DNA from: Bacteroidales bacterium
GTDB taxonomy: Bacteria; Bacteroidota; Bacteroidia; Bacteroidales; UBA932
Length of the DNA stretch: 56,480 nt
Direction of reading: 5' to 3'
Assembly (NCBI GenBank): GCA_017445015.1
Contig: JAFSVL010000012.1
Span: forward strand, 1 to 56,480
Each line of letters begins with the position of its first letter. Within the stretch, counting starts at the first letter, position 1. Both the position numbers and the translations under genes were made by a program. This document shows positions 33,443 to 43,136 of this stretch, piece by piece. A model generated the notes under the pieces. That model had not been told where the DNA came from. It worked only from the letters and a program-made list of their open reading frames with translations, and did not search any database.

Positions 33443-35813
33443 GTTTTTGGCCCTGCTGCCGGTAGTGCTGGCTGCAGGGTGCGGCAAGGAACTTCCCGGC
33501 GGCGAAGGACAGGGAGAACCTGCCGGGGTGCGGCTTTCCGTGTCTCTTCCGCAGGAACTGAGCCGGACCGCGCTCGGAGACAAGACGGGCGGGAAATATC
33601 CTGTCTTCTGGCAGGAGGGAGACTGTATTTCGCTCAACGGGCACAGTTCCCTTCCCCTCTCTTCCGAGGATGCCGGCGGCATGACGGCTCCGTTCATTTT
33701 CCGGGACGGTCTTGCCTCGCCCTTCAATCTCCTCTATCCGGTGGCTTCCGAACCGGATGTGGTCGTGTTTCCCCATCATCAGCATTATGTGCAGGGTAGT
33801 TTTGACCCTGCGGCAGCGCCGATGTGGGGGACGAGTGCCGCTTACGAGGACGTCACCCTGCATCATCTTTCCAGCCTGGTACGCATCGCCCTTACTTCTT
33901 CGGAGGGGGTGACCGTGACCGGTATATCCCTGACGGCCCTCGGCGGCGCTCCGCTCAGCGGGACCTTCCGGGCTGTCAAAGACCAGGCCGGCGCGTATGA
34001 CGGCAGTCTGCAGCCGCTCAATACCGGCAGCACCATAGAGTACAGTTTCGGGGAGGAGGGCGTCCGCTTGGGCGGAAGCCCGCTGTATGCCTGGATCGCC
34101 ATCCCTTACGGTACTTACGGAAGCGGATTCAAGGCGGTCGTAAAGGCTGACGGCGGCGATGTGATGCTGCTTTCTTTCTTTTCCGAAGGAAGGAGCGTGG
34201 CGCCGTCCAAAGTGCTGGAGTTCCCTGCGGTAGAGTTCACCGCGGACGGCTCCGGCGTCCTTTATATAGAAAGTGCGGACGACCTCCTGTCCCTTGGAGG
34301 CGCATCGAACGCCGTACTCGTAGGCGACATCGATATGTCCGGGATGCCCTGGACGGAAATAGCCTCTTATTCGGGGACGCTTGACGGCCTGGGGCATACG
34401 GTTTACGGCCTTTCGGGCCCGATGTTCAATACCGTCACCGGCGTGGTGCGCAATCTCGTGCTGGCAAGCGAATACACGGAGACGGAAAACCGGGTCTCCG
34501 GCGGTCTTGTCAGGACGCTCGGATCTTCGGGGGTTGTGGAGAACTGCGTTTTTACCGGCAGGATTACTTATGCCCGCCGTCTGGAGAGCGGTAGCGAGGA
34601 TGCCTTCTGGGGCGGCCTGGTGGGAACGGCGAGTGCGCAGACGACCCTGCGCAACTGTACCAACAGGGGGGCAGTGACTGTGGACGGGTCCTATCTTGTC
34701 AATCCCCGTCTGGGCGGCATTGTCGGCCGTTACCAGGGCGGCGCGTCGCGTCTTGTGAATGAGGGCAGCGTTATCTACGGAGAAAATTCCACGGCCGGAG
34801 CCCTCTATCTTGGCGGCGTCGCCGGCGTGCACAACGGCTCTGGAACGGGAACGGATTTGCGCAACCACGGTGATGTCGCCTGTTATGGCACCGTTACAGG
34901 CAGCAATCTTTGTTTTGTGGGCGGCGTAGTGGGCAGCCATTCCGCCGGTCATGTCGCGGATTATGTCTCTACGGAGTCGGGAAGCGTAACGGTCGATACC
35001 CGCAAGATGACCTATGCCCCCAAGGTGGGCGGCGTCATCGGGCAATTGACGATTACAGCCTCCACCAAGGGCTTCAATGTGACCGGAAGCGCGAACGGCA
35101 GTCCCATTTACATGGTCTGCAACGGCAAGGCCCTTGACCGCAATGCGGCCATCGGAGGGCTTATCGGCTATATTTCCCAGTCAGGCACCACCGCGGACCA
35201 GACCATTGCCATCGATGGCTGTTCCCATGATGCTCCCATTACGGTGCAGGGCCTCCTGTCCGGAAAAAGTACGGCGGCTACCGGGCGTGCGGTAGTCGGA
35301 GGCCTGGTCGCCCTTGCGACACCGGTGCTCTCCGGACGGTCCCATACGCTGGAGGTCAGGAACAGCCGCAATACCGGCGATATCCGTTTCGAGGGCGGCG
35401 TCAAATACTGCTATGCCGGCGGTATCGTCGCCGACATCCAGTGCGTCGGCGCAAACATCTCCGGCTGCGAGAACCGCGGCTCCATCCTTGTCGAAGGGGA
35501 GATGGACAATTATTCTTCCGGCGGCATCGCCGGCCTTCTTCTGGGAGGACACGTCGTCACGCGCTGCAAGAATTTCTGCGACATCACCCGGGGAGGCCTG
35601 ATCAGCGGAACATCCCCGGTCACCGCCGCGGCGAGCTGGTGCGGCGTGGGCGGACGCTTATGGGACGGCGAATCCTGGAACAGCCCCGTGGAATCCGATT
35701 TCCCCAAATTCATGTACGCGGGATGGGCGCCTTCGGACTTTGCCTCTTATCCGCAATACTATACGGGCTGTTCCCGCTGGGATGGCTCATCGAAATTAAG
35801 TTGGGAGGACTGA
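33423..35813 (+). CDS. GLUG-repeat surface lipoprotein with fimbrillin-like start
   Basis: 796 residues from a GTG at 33423 (20-base overlap with the EEP gene). Signal MNWKSFKFLALLPVVLAAGC makes it a lipoprotein. Residues about 30-275 are fimbrillin-like (RLSVSLPQELSRTALGDKT, YPVFWQEGDCISLNG, PFNLLYPVAS). From about residue 285 the chain consists of GLUG-type repeats (GGLVGTASAQTTLRNCTNRGAVTV; GGIVGRYQGGASRLVNEGS; GGVAGVHNGSGTGTDLRNHGD), typical of adhesive beta-helix surface proteins. No catalytic motif. It probably binds glycan or cell surface material for the PUL. Confidence 0.72.
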   Translation: MNWKSFKFLALLPVVLAAGCGKELPGGEGQGEPAGVRLSVSLPQELSRTALGDKTGGKYPVFWQEGDCISLNGHSSLPLSSEDAGGMTAPFIFRDGLASPFNLLYPVASEPDVVVFPHHQHYVQGSFDPAAAPMWGTSAAYEDVTLHHLSSLVRIALTSSEGVTVTGISLTALGGAPLSGTFRAVKDQAGAYDGSLQPLNTGSTIEYSFGEEGVRLGGSPLYAWIAIPYGTYGSGFKAVVKADGGDVMLLSFFSEGRSVAPSKVLEFPAVEFTADGSGVLYIESADDLLSLGGASNAVLVGDIDMSGMPWTEIASYSGTLDGLGHTVYGLSGPMFNTVTGVVRNLVLASEYTETENRVSGGLVRTLGSSGVVENCVFTGRITYARRLESGSEDAFWGGLVGTASAQTTLRNCTNRGAVTVDGSYLVNPRLGGIVGRYQGGASRLVNEGSVIYGENSTAGALYLGGVAGVHNGSGTGTDLRNHGDVACYGTVTGSNLCFVGGVVGSHSAGHVADYVSTESGSVTVDTRKMTYAPKVGGVIGQLTITASTKGFNVTGSANGSPIYMVCNGKALDRNAAIGGLIGYISQSGTTADQTIAIDGCSHDAPITVQGLLSGKSTAATGRAVVGGLVALATPVLSGRSHTLEVRNSRNTGDIRFEGGVKYCYAGGIVADIQCVGANISGCENRGSILVEGEMDNYSSGGIAGLLLGGHVVTRCKNFCDITRGGLISGTSPVTAAASWCGVGGRLWDGESWNSPVESDFPKFMYAGWAPSDFASYPQYYTGCSRWDGSSKLSWED

Positions 35814-35816
35814 GCC

Positions 35817-36644
35817 ATGAGAAATACATTTTTGCTTTTGGCGGGCTTCGTGCTCATCGCCTGCACGGAAAAATTCGTGCCGGCGGAGAACAATCCCTAT
35901 GTGCCCCCGCAGGGCCGGTGTGTCTTCCGTGCCGAGGTAAGTCCGATTTCCGGCGCCTGGGTGTGGGATGCCGCGCATGACCGTGCCGGCGTTTACGGCA
36001 GCAATGTATCCAACGCGATGTTCTGCCCCCGGGCGGCCTTTGACGGTGCTTCCGGTGCGGCCGAACTTATCGGCGAGGGCGTGACAGGAGATGCGTTTGC
36101 CTATATCCCGTACCGTCCGGAAGGTGTCGATGCGCTCGCTTCAGGCTGCGTACCGCTTCCTGCGGAGCAGCGGTATTTCCGCGATGCCGCTTCCCAGATA
36201 GAGGGCAACGAACTGCTCGTAGCGCGTGCGGATGAAGACGGCCTGCTCCGGTTCAGCCACCGCTGCGGAGCGCTTCACATCCGCCTGAAAATCAATCTTG
36301 GTGAGAACGTACAGAGCGTCAGCCTCTCCGCGAACGAACCCCTGTGCGGATGGTTCGATATATCCGGCGGCGGCGAAGTCCTTCATGCTTCGCGTTCCGT
36401 GCGCGTTACCGGAATGGACAGCCCCTGCAGCGAATCGGCTCCGCAGGATGTATGGGTCATGCTCCCTGAAGGCACCTATACCGGACTCTTTGTCACCGTG
36501 GCCGGGAGTACGGAATCCATTTCCACCATTATCGAGGGCCGTTTCGAAATTGCCGCGTGCCGGGAGACATCCGTCTCCGCAAGCGAGCAGAAGAATCATT
36601 ACGGCGGTTCTGAATTTGAAGCAGAGGAGGTACAATATGACTAA
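35817..36644 (+). CDS. Lipoprotein, fimbrillin-like
   Basis: 275 residues with lipobox LIAC (Cys16). Features of the fimbrillin-like group: an early aromatic/charged beta-rich region, FAYIPYRPEGVDALASGCVPLP, and a hydrophobic segment RCGALHIRLKINLGENVQSVSLSANE that resembles the hallmark L-x-I/V-x-L strand. The match is weaker than in the genes at 28231 and 30162. Its end overlaps the next gene, with the small BACON-like start at 36637 (8 bases). Probable surface-bound accessory protein. Confidence 0.55.
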   Translation: MRNTFLLLAGFVLIACTEKFVPAENNPYVPPQGRCVFRAEVSPISGAWVWDAAHDRAGVYGSNVSNAMFCPRAAFDGASGAAELIGEGVTGDAFAYIPYRPEGVDALASGCVPLPAEQRYFRDAASQIEGNELLVARADEDGLLRFSHRCGALHIRLKINLGENVQSVSLSANEPLCGWFDISGGGEVLHASRSVRVTGMDSPCSESAPQDVWVMLPEGTYTGLFVTVAGSTESISTIIEGRFEIAACRETSVSASEQKNHYGGSEFEAEEVQYD

Positions 36645-36996
36645 AAAGTTGTTTTTTGCGCTGCTCCTGTCCCTTGCGCTGCTCTCATGTACCAAGGAGG
36701 TGCTTCGCGTCAGCGGCAAGCGTCTTGCCGGGGTGAGTGTCGAATCCGATGCCGGAGAACTGCCTGTCCTCATCAATGCGGAAGGTATCTGGAAGGCCCG
36801 TTCGCTGGAAGACTGGATTTCCGTGGATGAAGCCTGGCACGAGGGTGCCTATACCGTGCTGCTCCGTTACGGTTCCAACCGCAGCGTGGAGGGCATGCAC
36901 CGGACTCCCAGGACGGGGGCGGTGCTCATCCTTACCGCCGACGGGGCCGAGTGCGATACTTTGTTTGTTCACCAAAAAGGCATGGGCACGTTATGA
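36637..36996 (+). CDS. Small BACON-like lipoprotein
   Basis: 119 residues from the ATG at 36637 (GAGGAGG ribosome-binding-like sequence 6-7 bases upstream); a longer upstream frame is a shadow of the previous gene. The lipobox LLSC is at residue 18. The body fits a single BACON fold (carbohydrate-associated immunoglobulin-like): VESDAGELPVLINAEGIWKA, W-x-S segment LEDWISVDEAW, and a terminal ILTADGAECDTLFVHQKG strand. Overlaps the next gene by ATGA. Probably a surface glycan-binding helper. Confidence 0.62.
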   Translation: MTKKLFFALLLSLALLSCTKEVLRVSGKRLAGVSVESDAGELPVLINAEGIWKARSLEDWISVDEAWHEGAYTVLLRYGSNRSVEGMHRTPRTGAVLILTADGAECDTLFVHQKGMGTL

Positions 36997-37472
36997 AAAA
37001 GATACTGACTGTGCTCGGGATGGCGGCGATGCTGCTTTCCTGTACTAAAGAAATAACGATAGACCACCATATCAGCGCCGAATTCCCCAGGGTAGGGGAA
37101 CTCTCCGGGGTAAGGGTGCTTTTTGCAGCCGGCGGAGATGCAGACATCCTCGTCACTCCGGACGGCGGGCGCAGGGTAATCACCTACAAGGCGCTCTCCA
37201 TCGTGACGGGGGATTATACGGATGCTGAACTCTCCACTCTGCTGGAAGAAACTTTCTGGCGCGCCCCGTCCCGGCAGTGGATTATCCACACGGCATCTCC
37301 GGTGGAGGGGACGGTGCTCGGCGGCGCGGGTTTCGTGAACTGCCTGCGGGCGCGCGGCCTTTCCGCGGAGGGCGGGATGCTTTTCGCTTCGAGCAACACC
37401 TATGATAAAATCGAAGGCATCACCGTATCTCCGCTCGGCTTCACGGTAAAAGTAAAGGAGGCCGCATTATGA
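36993..37472 (+). CDS. Hypothetical lipoprotein, 159 aa
   Basis: Starts at ATG 36993 (ATGA overlap); a longer start is a shadow. Lipobox AMLLSC (Cys16). The rest has no recognised motif: ITIDHHISAEFPRVGELSG, ILVTPDGGRRVITYKALSIV, SPLGFTVKVKEAAL. Overlap with the SusC gene by ATGA shows it belongs to the PUL. Unknown function. Confidence 0.6.
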   Translation: MKKILTVLGMAAMLLSCTKEITIDHHISAEFPRVGELSGVRVLFAAGGDADILVTPDGGRRVITYKALSIVTGDYTDAELSTLLEETFWRAPSRQWIIHTASPVEGTVLGGAGFVNCLRARGLSAEGGMLFASSNTYDKIEGITVSPLGFTVKVKEAAL

Positions 37473-40400
37473 AGAAATTCCTGTTTTTGATGCCGCTCCT
37501 CGCACTTTCGCTGATGGCGGGAGCGCAGGACAAGACCGTTACCGGCCAGGTGGTGGGCGACGACGGATTCCCCATCCCCGGCGCGGCCGTGCTCATCCAG
37601 GGTACCTCCAAGGGTACCGTGACCGATGCGGACGGCAAATATACCATCAGTGTAAGTGACTCCGACGTGCTCATTTACAGTGCGATGGGGTACAAGGAAT
37701 CGCTGGAGAGCGTAAGCGGGCGAAAACTTGTCAACGTGGTGCTTGTCACGGATTCTAAGGTGCTCGACGACGCCGTCGTCATCGGCTACGGCACGCAGAA
37801 GAAAAGCGACCTTACCGGGTCTGTCGGAATCGTGAGCATGGATGAAATCCTTTCTCCCGCCATCTCCTCTCCCGACCAGGCCCTGCAGGGGCGTATCGCG
37901 GGTGTGGACATCCTTTCCGGCGGCGGAGAGCCCGGAGAAGCCGCATCCATCCGGATCCGCGGCACCCGGAGCATATCGGCAGGCAACGAGCCCCTTATCG
38001 TCGTGGACGGAGTGATGGATGCCGTGGAGAGTTTTTCCGACATCAATCCCGACGATATCAAGAACATTACCGTGCTGAAGGATGCCTCCTCCACCGCGAT
38101 CTACGGTGCGCGCGGCTCCAACGGCGTAATCATCGTTACGACCAAGGGCGGCAGTACCGGCTCCAAGGTGGCCGTAACCCTTACCGCTTCGGTCGGCATG
38201 AGCGAACTTCCGTGCAAACTCGACATTATGGATGCCACGGAGTTCGCGCAGTTCCGAAACGACTACAAGTTCACGGCGGGCAATGTCGGAGGGAGCGACC
38301 CGCAGGTTTCTGACAAGTATCCTTTCGAGGACCCTTCCGTTTACGGGAAGGGGACCGACTGGCAGGATGTCCTTACCCGGAGGGCCTTCCAGCAGGAGTA
38401 TAAGATTGCCCTGAACTACGGCGATTCCAAGATGCACAGTTACGCGTCATTCGGCTACGAGAAACGGGACGGCATCGTCATCGGTACCTCGATGGAGAAA
38501 TATTCCGCGCTGCTCAAACTGGACCGCAAGATTTTCAAGTGGCTCAAGGTAGGCGCGAGGGTGAATTTCGGCTATCGGCGCAATGACCGCAATTCCGTCA
38601 CCATCAATGGGGTATCCAACGGCTCCGCGGTCTGCCTGAGTCCGCTCGTGGGGCCGGAGGATGCGTGGAACCGGTATTCCGACGAAGGCGGTTCCGGCGG
38701 TGCCGTTTACAACAGCCCGTACCTGATTGCGAAGAACACCATCAACTACGTCAACATCAAGTACACGAACCTCTCCCCTTGGGTGGAGATCTATCCGTTC
38801 AAGGGAGCGGTGCTCAAATCGCTGTTCTCCGCATCCTGGACAGATAACGACGCCTACTACTATTCCCCGGCGTCGATGCCGCTTGCGACGGTGCGCAAGA
38901 CGGGCGGTACCGCCAGCCGTACGACCGACGACCGGACCGCGATGCTCAGCGAGACGACCCTCACATGGAAGAAGGTCTTTGACCGCAGCCACAATCTGGA
39001 AATCATGGCCGGCTTCACCGCCGGGCGCAAGACGACTGATTACAAGTACACGCGCGGGACAGGTTATCTTGACGACAACGTGGGCCCCTACAACATGGGC
39101 GCCCTGCTTGACAAGAGGAACCTTACCGAGAGGAGTTCGCTCTCGGAAATCACCCGTATGTCCGCGCTCGGCCGTATCAATTACGCCTACAAGGGCCGGT
39201 ATCATATTACCGCCACGGCGCGCTACGACGGTTCCTCCAATTTCGCGGCGGGTCACAAGTGGGGCTTCTTCCCCGCGGCCGCCTTCCGCTGGACTGTCTC
39301 CAACGAGCCGTGGATGGCGGCGGCAAAGGCGGGCGGCCTGACCAACCTTTCGCTGCGCCTCAGCGCCGGACGGAGCGGGAATGACGCCATATCGAGTTAT
39401 GTGTCGCAGCAGGCGCTGACCAGCGAATATGCCACATGGCTGTTCGGTGAGACGCAGCAGTTGTCCACCTATCCGACCCGTCTCGACAATGCCTCCCTGA
39501 CCTGGGAAAAGACGGACAGTTACAACGCCGGCCTTGATGTTTCCCTGTGGAACGACCGCGTCACCCTTACGGCCGACGCATACTACTCGGACACGAAAGA
39601 CCTTCTCCTCAAGGTGCAGAATCCCAAGCAGACCGGATTTGCGGACCGCTGGGCCAACGTAGGAAGCACCCGCGGCTGGGGCTGGGAACTTACAATATCG
39701 TCGCGCAACATCGTGCGGCAGGATTTCAGCTGGCGTACGGACCTCACCCTGAGCCATAACAATTCGGTGGTTACGGACATCGGGGCCGAATACGAGCAGG
39801 TCGCCACCTATACCAAGAGCTCGCAGATGCTCTATGGCTACAAGGTGGGATATCCCGTCAATGCGCTCTGGGGCTACAAATTCGGCGGAGTCTGGCACAA
39901 TGACACCGAGCGGGAAGACAATAAGGCGACCCGTGCCTACGTTTCCTACCAGGACAAGAACGGCTATGCCAAATATGCCGATGTCAACCATGACGGAATC
40001 CTCGACTACCGCGACCAGATCTATCTCGGTTCCGCCGATCCCATCCTGTTCGGCGGCATGCAGAATACCTTTACCTGGAAGCAGCTGACCCTCGGGGTCT
40101 ATTTCACCTATTCGATAGGCGGATACATCTACAACCTTTCCGAAATCAATCTCAGTAGCGGAGTCTCCAATACCAACAAGTACCGCTATATGCTGGATTC
40201 ATGGCACCCCGTCAGAAATCCCGGATCCGACATCCCCGGCGCCTACATGGTGGACGGCTATTGTTCCGACCGCTACGTCCATGACGCCTCTTACCTGAGG
40301 CTCAAGACGCTGTCGCTTTCCTATGTGCTCGACCTTTCCCGGAAGGTGAAGTGGTGCCGCGACATCACCTTTTCCGCGCATGCGGACAATGTTTTCCTGC

Positions 40401-40519
40401 TGAGCCGTTACAATGGCTTTGACCCGGATATTTCTTCGTCTTCATCGGTGCGCAGGCTCGACAATGCCACGTACCCCAGCCCGAGGACGTACATGTTCAG
40501 CATTAAATTCCGTTATTAG
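37469..40519 (+). CDS. SusC/RagA TonB-dependent outer-membrane transporter
   Basis: 1016 residues. Signal peptide (KKFLFLMPLLALSLMAGAQ); carboxypeptidase-D regulatory-like domain (about residues 24-95: VTGQVVGDDGFPIPGAAVLIQGTSKGTVTDADGKY); SusC linker VVIGYGTQKKSDLTGSV; plug domain (about 115-230: ALQGRIAGVDI, IRIRGTRS, PLIVVDGV, AIYGARGSNGVIIVTT). The beta-barrel ends in the aromatic FSIKFRY required for outer-membrane insertion. Together with SusD it imports oligosaccharides with energy from TonB. The start overlaps the previous lipoprotein gene by ATGA, and susD follows 3 bases after. No preceding anti-sigma/ECF pair is visible, so control is likely from the DUF6377-type protein. Confidence 0.95.
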   Translation: MKKFLFLMPLLALSLMAGAQDKTVTGQVVGDDGFPIPGAAVLIQGTSKGTVTDADGKYTISVSDSDVLIYSAMGYKESLESVSGRKLVNVVLVTDSKVLDDAVVIGYGTQKKSDLTGSVGIVSMDEILSPAISSPDQALQGRIAGVDILSGGGEPGEAASIRIRGTRSISAGNEPLIVVDGVMDAVESFSDINPDDIKNITVLKDASSTAIYGARGSNGVIIVTTKGGSTGSKVAVTLTASVGMSELPCKLDIMDATEFAQFRNDYKFTAGNVGGSDPQVSDKYPFEDPSVYGKGTDWQDVLTRRAFQQEYKIALNYGDSKMHSYASFGYEKRDGIVIGTSMEKYSALLKLDRKIFKWLKVGARVNFGYRRNDRNSVTINGVSNGSAVCLSPLVGPEDAWNRYSDEGGSGGAVYNSPYLIAKNTINYVNIKYTNLSPWVEIYPFKGAVLKSLFSASWTDNDAYYYSPASMPLATVRKTGGTASRTTDDRTAMLSETTLTWKKVFDRSHNLEIMAGFTAGRKTTDYKYTRGTGYLDDNVGPYNMGALLDKRNLTERSSLSEITRMSALGRINYAYKGRYHITATARYDGSSNFAAGHKWGFFPAAAFRWTVSNEPWMAAAKAGGLTNLSLRLSAGRSGNDAISSYVSQQALTSEYATWLFGETQQLSTYPTRLDNASLTWEKTDSYNAGLDVSLWNDRVTLTADAYYSDTKDLLLKVQNPKQTGFADRWANVGSTRGWGWELTISSRNIVRQDFSWRTDLTLSHNNSVVTDIGAEYEQVATYTKSSQMLYGYKVGYPVNALWGYKFGGVWHNDTEREDNKATRAYVSYQDKNGYAKYADVNHDGILDYRDQIYLGSADPILFGGMQNTFTWKQLTLGVYFTYSIGGYIYNLSEINLSSGVSNTNKYRYMLDSWHPVRNPGSDIPGAYMVDGYCSDRYVHDASYLRLKTLSLSYVLDLSRKVKWCRDITFSAHADNVFLLSRYNGFDPDISSSSSVRRLDNATYPSPRTYMFSIKFRY

Positions 40520-40522
40520 GCG

Positions 40523-42178
40523 ATGAAGAAGATTTTATGCATTATTCCGGCGTGTGCGGTGATTGCCGCATGCTCCCTTGATGAGAAGATACTTTCATCA
40601 TCCACCCAGGAAACTTATTACAAGACCGTCTCCCAGTGCATGACCGGTCTGAACGGCTGTTATACGAATATCCGCAATATCTATAACAACAAAGAGTATT
40701 TTGTCGTTTGCGAGGGACAAAGCGACCTCCTGTACATCAACCGTTCGGACCAGCCCAACGCCGTCCTGATGGTGACCCCCTCCACGCCCAGGTTCGGCTC
40801 GACCCTGTGGACCTATGCCTATCTGGGCGTCAGCCGTGTCAATGCGGTAGAGGCTGCCATCAATCGTTCGCCCCTCAGCGATGACGAGAAGGCGCCGCTG
40901 CTGGCCGAAGCGACCGTCCTCCGGGCCCTGTTCTATTATATCCTTACCTCCAATTTCGGCGATGTCCCCTTTTATAAGGAAGAAGTTACGGACGAGACCA
41001 ACGGGCGCATATCGCGTCTTCCGCGCATGAGCGCTTCGGACACCCGCGACATCCTGATCGCCGACCTGCACGAGTGGATCTTAGAGAAAGGGGCGCTGGA
41101 TATGGCCAGGACCAATGACGGAGGCAACGCGCAGCAGTACCGCGCCGGTGCGGCCCTCGGGCTTATGCTCGGCGGCAAGATGTGCCTGTGGCAGCATCGC
41201 TGGACGGATGCGATCGAGTTTTTCGAGGCGCTTGAACAAATCTACGGCGACCTGTCCGCCTATCCCATATCGGACATCCCGTTCGGTAACAGGCAGACGA
41301 TGGAAAGCATCATGGAAATTTCCAATATCGCCGTCGATTACGGGCTGCAGGTGCAGGGTACCCTTGCCTCCATCTGCACGCCCTACCGCAAGGTTTCCAC
41401 GGCGGAGGGCGAAGACGACGAGGATGAGGAGGAGCAGGGCACCGGCGACATATACGACGGTATCGGCATTCCCGAACTCGGCGACCAGATGCGCACCCAG
41501 ACCCCTTTCCGCCCCACCAAGCGTTTCTATCAGAAACTTATGCCCTACAGTTCGAAAGACCTGCGCCGGGCGGCGTACACCTCAACCGGAGAACCGATAG
41601 AAGGGAACGGCGGCTATCTGGCATGGGGCTGGCCGGGATATTATCCGGACGATGACCGGAGCGTGGCGCCGCGGGTGTTCCGCTTTTTCAGCGCCACGAA
41701 ATCCGCCTCCGGGCGGCCTTATCTCGGCAACAAGTTCTGGTGCTTCGGCATGCAGTACAACCTCGACAGCAATTCCTACAAGGTTTTCCGCTATGCGGGT
41801 GCCCTGCTCGGACTTGCTGAGGCCTGGTTCCAGAAGGAGGATGACGAGAAGGCCTGCCATTACCTGAACATGGTCAAGTCACGCGCAGGAATCGCGACCG
41901 TCACCCCGGCGTCCTTCGAGACGCATGAGGCCCTCTTGCACGAAATCCAGGATGAATATGCCAGGGAACTGTTCGGGGAATTCCAGAGAAAACACGACCT
42001 TGTCCGCTGGGGAATATGGTATGATACGGTATGGCAGTACAACGTGGAGGCTGAGAACAATACCCGCCTGCGTTCCAACATGAAGCCCTGCCACGAATAT
42101 TATCCCATCCCTGACGACCAGGTCATCAATTCGCACGGGGCCCTTGACAATAACGAATATAACAAGTACGGCTTATGA
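40523..42178 (+). CDS. SusD/RagB starch-binding-like outer-membrane lipoprotein
   Basis: 551 residues with lipobox VIAAC (Cys17). SusD caps the SusC barrel and binds the incoming glycan. Family hallmarks: TQETYYKTVSQCMTGLNGCY, SRVNAVEAAIN, AEATVLRALFYYILTSNFGDVPF (about residues 135-155), then the TPR-like helix GLMLGGKMCLW, and the C-terminal YARELFGEFQRKHDLVRWG (about 476-494), which is highly typical, and YYPIPDDQVI near the end. An acidic tract (EGEDDEDEEEQG, about 293-304) is unusual and likely surface exposed. Confidence 0.95.
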   Translation: MKKILCIIPACAVIAACSLDEKILSSSTQETYYKTVSQCMTGLNGCYTNIRNIYNNKEYFVVCEGQSDLLYINRSDQPNAVLMVTPSTPRFGSTLWTYAYLGVSRVNAVEAAINRSPLSDDEKAPLLAEATVLRALFYYILTSNFGDVPFYKEEVTDETNGRISRLPRMSASDTRDILIADLHEWILEKGALDMARTNDGGNAQQYRAGAALGLMLGGKMCLWQHRWTDAIEFFEALEQIYGDLSAYPISDIPFGNRQTMESIMEISNIAVDYGLQVQGTLASICTPYRKVSTAEGEDDEDEEEQGTGDIYDGIGIPELGDQMRTQTPFRPTKRFYQKLMPYSSKDLRRAAYTSTGEPIEGNGGYLAWGWPGYYPDDDRSVAPRVFRFFSATKSASGRPYLGNKFWCFGMQYNLDSNSYKVFRYAGALLGLAEAWFQKEDDEKACHYLNMVKSRAGIATVTPASFETHEALLHEIQDEYARELFGEFQRKHDLVRWGIWYDTVWQYNVEAENNTRLRSNMKPCHEYYPIPDDQVINSHGALDNNEYNKYGL

Positions 42179-42519
42179 AAAAGTGGATTATCGCCTTTCT
42201 GGCGGCGCTCTTTACTGCCGCGGCCTGTCAGAAGCCCTTTGTCACCGGGGTTGACCTGGGCGTGAACAACGAGACCATCCATCTGCTCTCTTTCGAGGAA
42301 GGTCACTGCTTCATCACCGTCTTTTCCAACGGAAGCTGGAACATTGCCCTGGAACCGGCGGTCAGCTGGGCCAGGCTTGACCGCGCTTCCGGCAGCGGAA
42401 TCCAGTATGTCCGCCTGGACTATGACGAAAACTTTGACCCTTCTCCCCGCAGTGTACGTGCGGTTGTCAGCGGTCAGGGAAAGACATGTGAAATTGAAAT
42501 CATCCAGCCCGGCCAATGA
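42175..42519 (+). CDS. Small BACON-like lipoprotein
   Basis: 114 residues; lipobox TAAAC (Cys18). A single BACON-like domain: VFSNGSWNIALEPAVSWARLD has the 'S-N-G-x-W-x-I/V ... W-x' pattern, followed by a terminal CEIEIIQPGQ strand. This is the size of a single domain, so it is probably an isolated glycan-binding or adaptor unit. Overlaps neighbours by ATGA on both sides. Confidence 0.66.
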   Translation: MKKWIIAFLAALFTAAACQKPFVTGVDLGVNNETIHLLSFEEGHCFITVFSNGSWNIALEPAVSWARLDRASGSGIQYVRLDYDENFDPSPRSVRAVVSGQGKTCEIEIIQPGQ

Positions 42520-43136
42520 AAAGAATATTGACCCTTGTATCGGCGGTCTTGTCCGCCATTGCCTGCAACTCCCTCAGGCCCACGGAATTGGATATCGTCC
42601 AGTTAGGCATCGTCCCCGATGACATCATCGTGCCCTCCGGGGCAGGGGAAGACGGCGTCCGTATCATTGCGGACCGGGATTATGCCCTGGAACTGCTTTC
42701 CGGCGCCGACTGGCTTACCGTCGGCCTGACAGCGCGCGACAGCATTTCTTTTTCCTTCGCTTCCAATGAAGGCTACCGCCGCAGCGCGCGCCTGAAAATC
42801 AGCGCCTCCGGCAGGGAAGATGAATTGCTGATAAAACAGGAAGGAGCGATGGCTGCCTATGCCGTCCTGTCCGCACATTCGCTGTCCGTTCCCGCGCAGG
42901 GCGGCAGTTTTGAACTGAGGCTTTCCTCCTCCCTGCCCTCGGATTATTTCTCGGTCTCCGTAACCGGGAATTCCACGGTGCGGAATATGCGCCTGAGCGA
43001 TTATATCCTTACTTTTGATGTGGCTCCCACCACGAACAGGGACAAGCGCAGTTACGTTGTTACGGTTTCGTATTTGGATGGATGGGGAGATGCCGTTTCC
43101 GACAGCGTCACCATCGTGCAGGATGCGTATGATTAA
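42516..43136 (+). CDS. Two-domain BACON-like lipoprotein
   Basis: 206 residues; lipobox LSAIAC (Cys17). Two consecutive BACON-like domains: DIIVPSGAGEDGVRIIADRDYALELL with SGADWLTV and ISASGREDELLIKQEG, then HSLSVPAQGGSFELRLSSS and VVTVSYLDG ending in VTIVQDAYD. BACON domains are frequent in glycan-handling proteins of Bacteroidetes. It may act as a surface glycan-binding protein in this locus. Stop overlaps the start of the next gene by 8 bases. Confidence 0.7.
   Translation: MKRILTLVSAVLSAIACNSLRPTELDIVQLGIVPDDIIVPSGAGEDGVRIIADRDYALELLSGADWLTVGLTARDSISFSFASNEGYRRSARLKISASGREDELLIKQEGAMAAYAVLSAHSLSVPAQGGSFELRLSSSLPSDYFSVSVTGNSTVRNMRLSDYILTFDVAPTTNRDKRSYVVTVSYLDGWGDAVSDSVTIVQDAYD

Noticed and set aside
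33435-35045. 536-codon minus-strand ORF opposite the GLUG gene
   Set aside because: Antisense shadow; composition not protein-like and no start signal on that strand.
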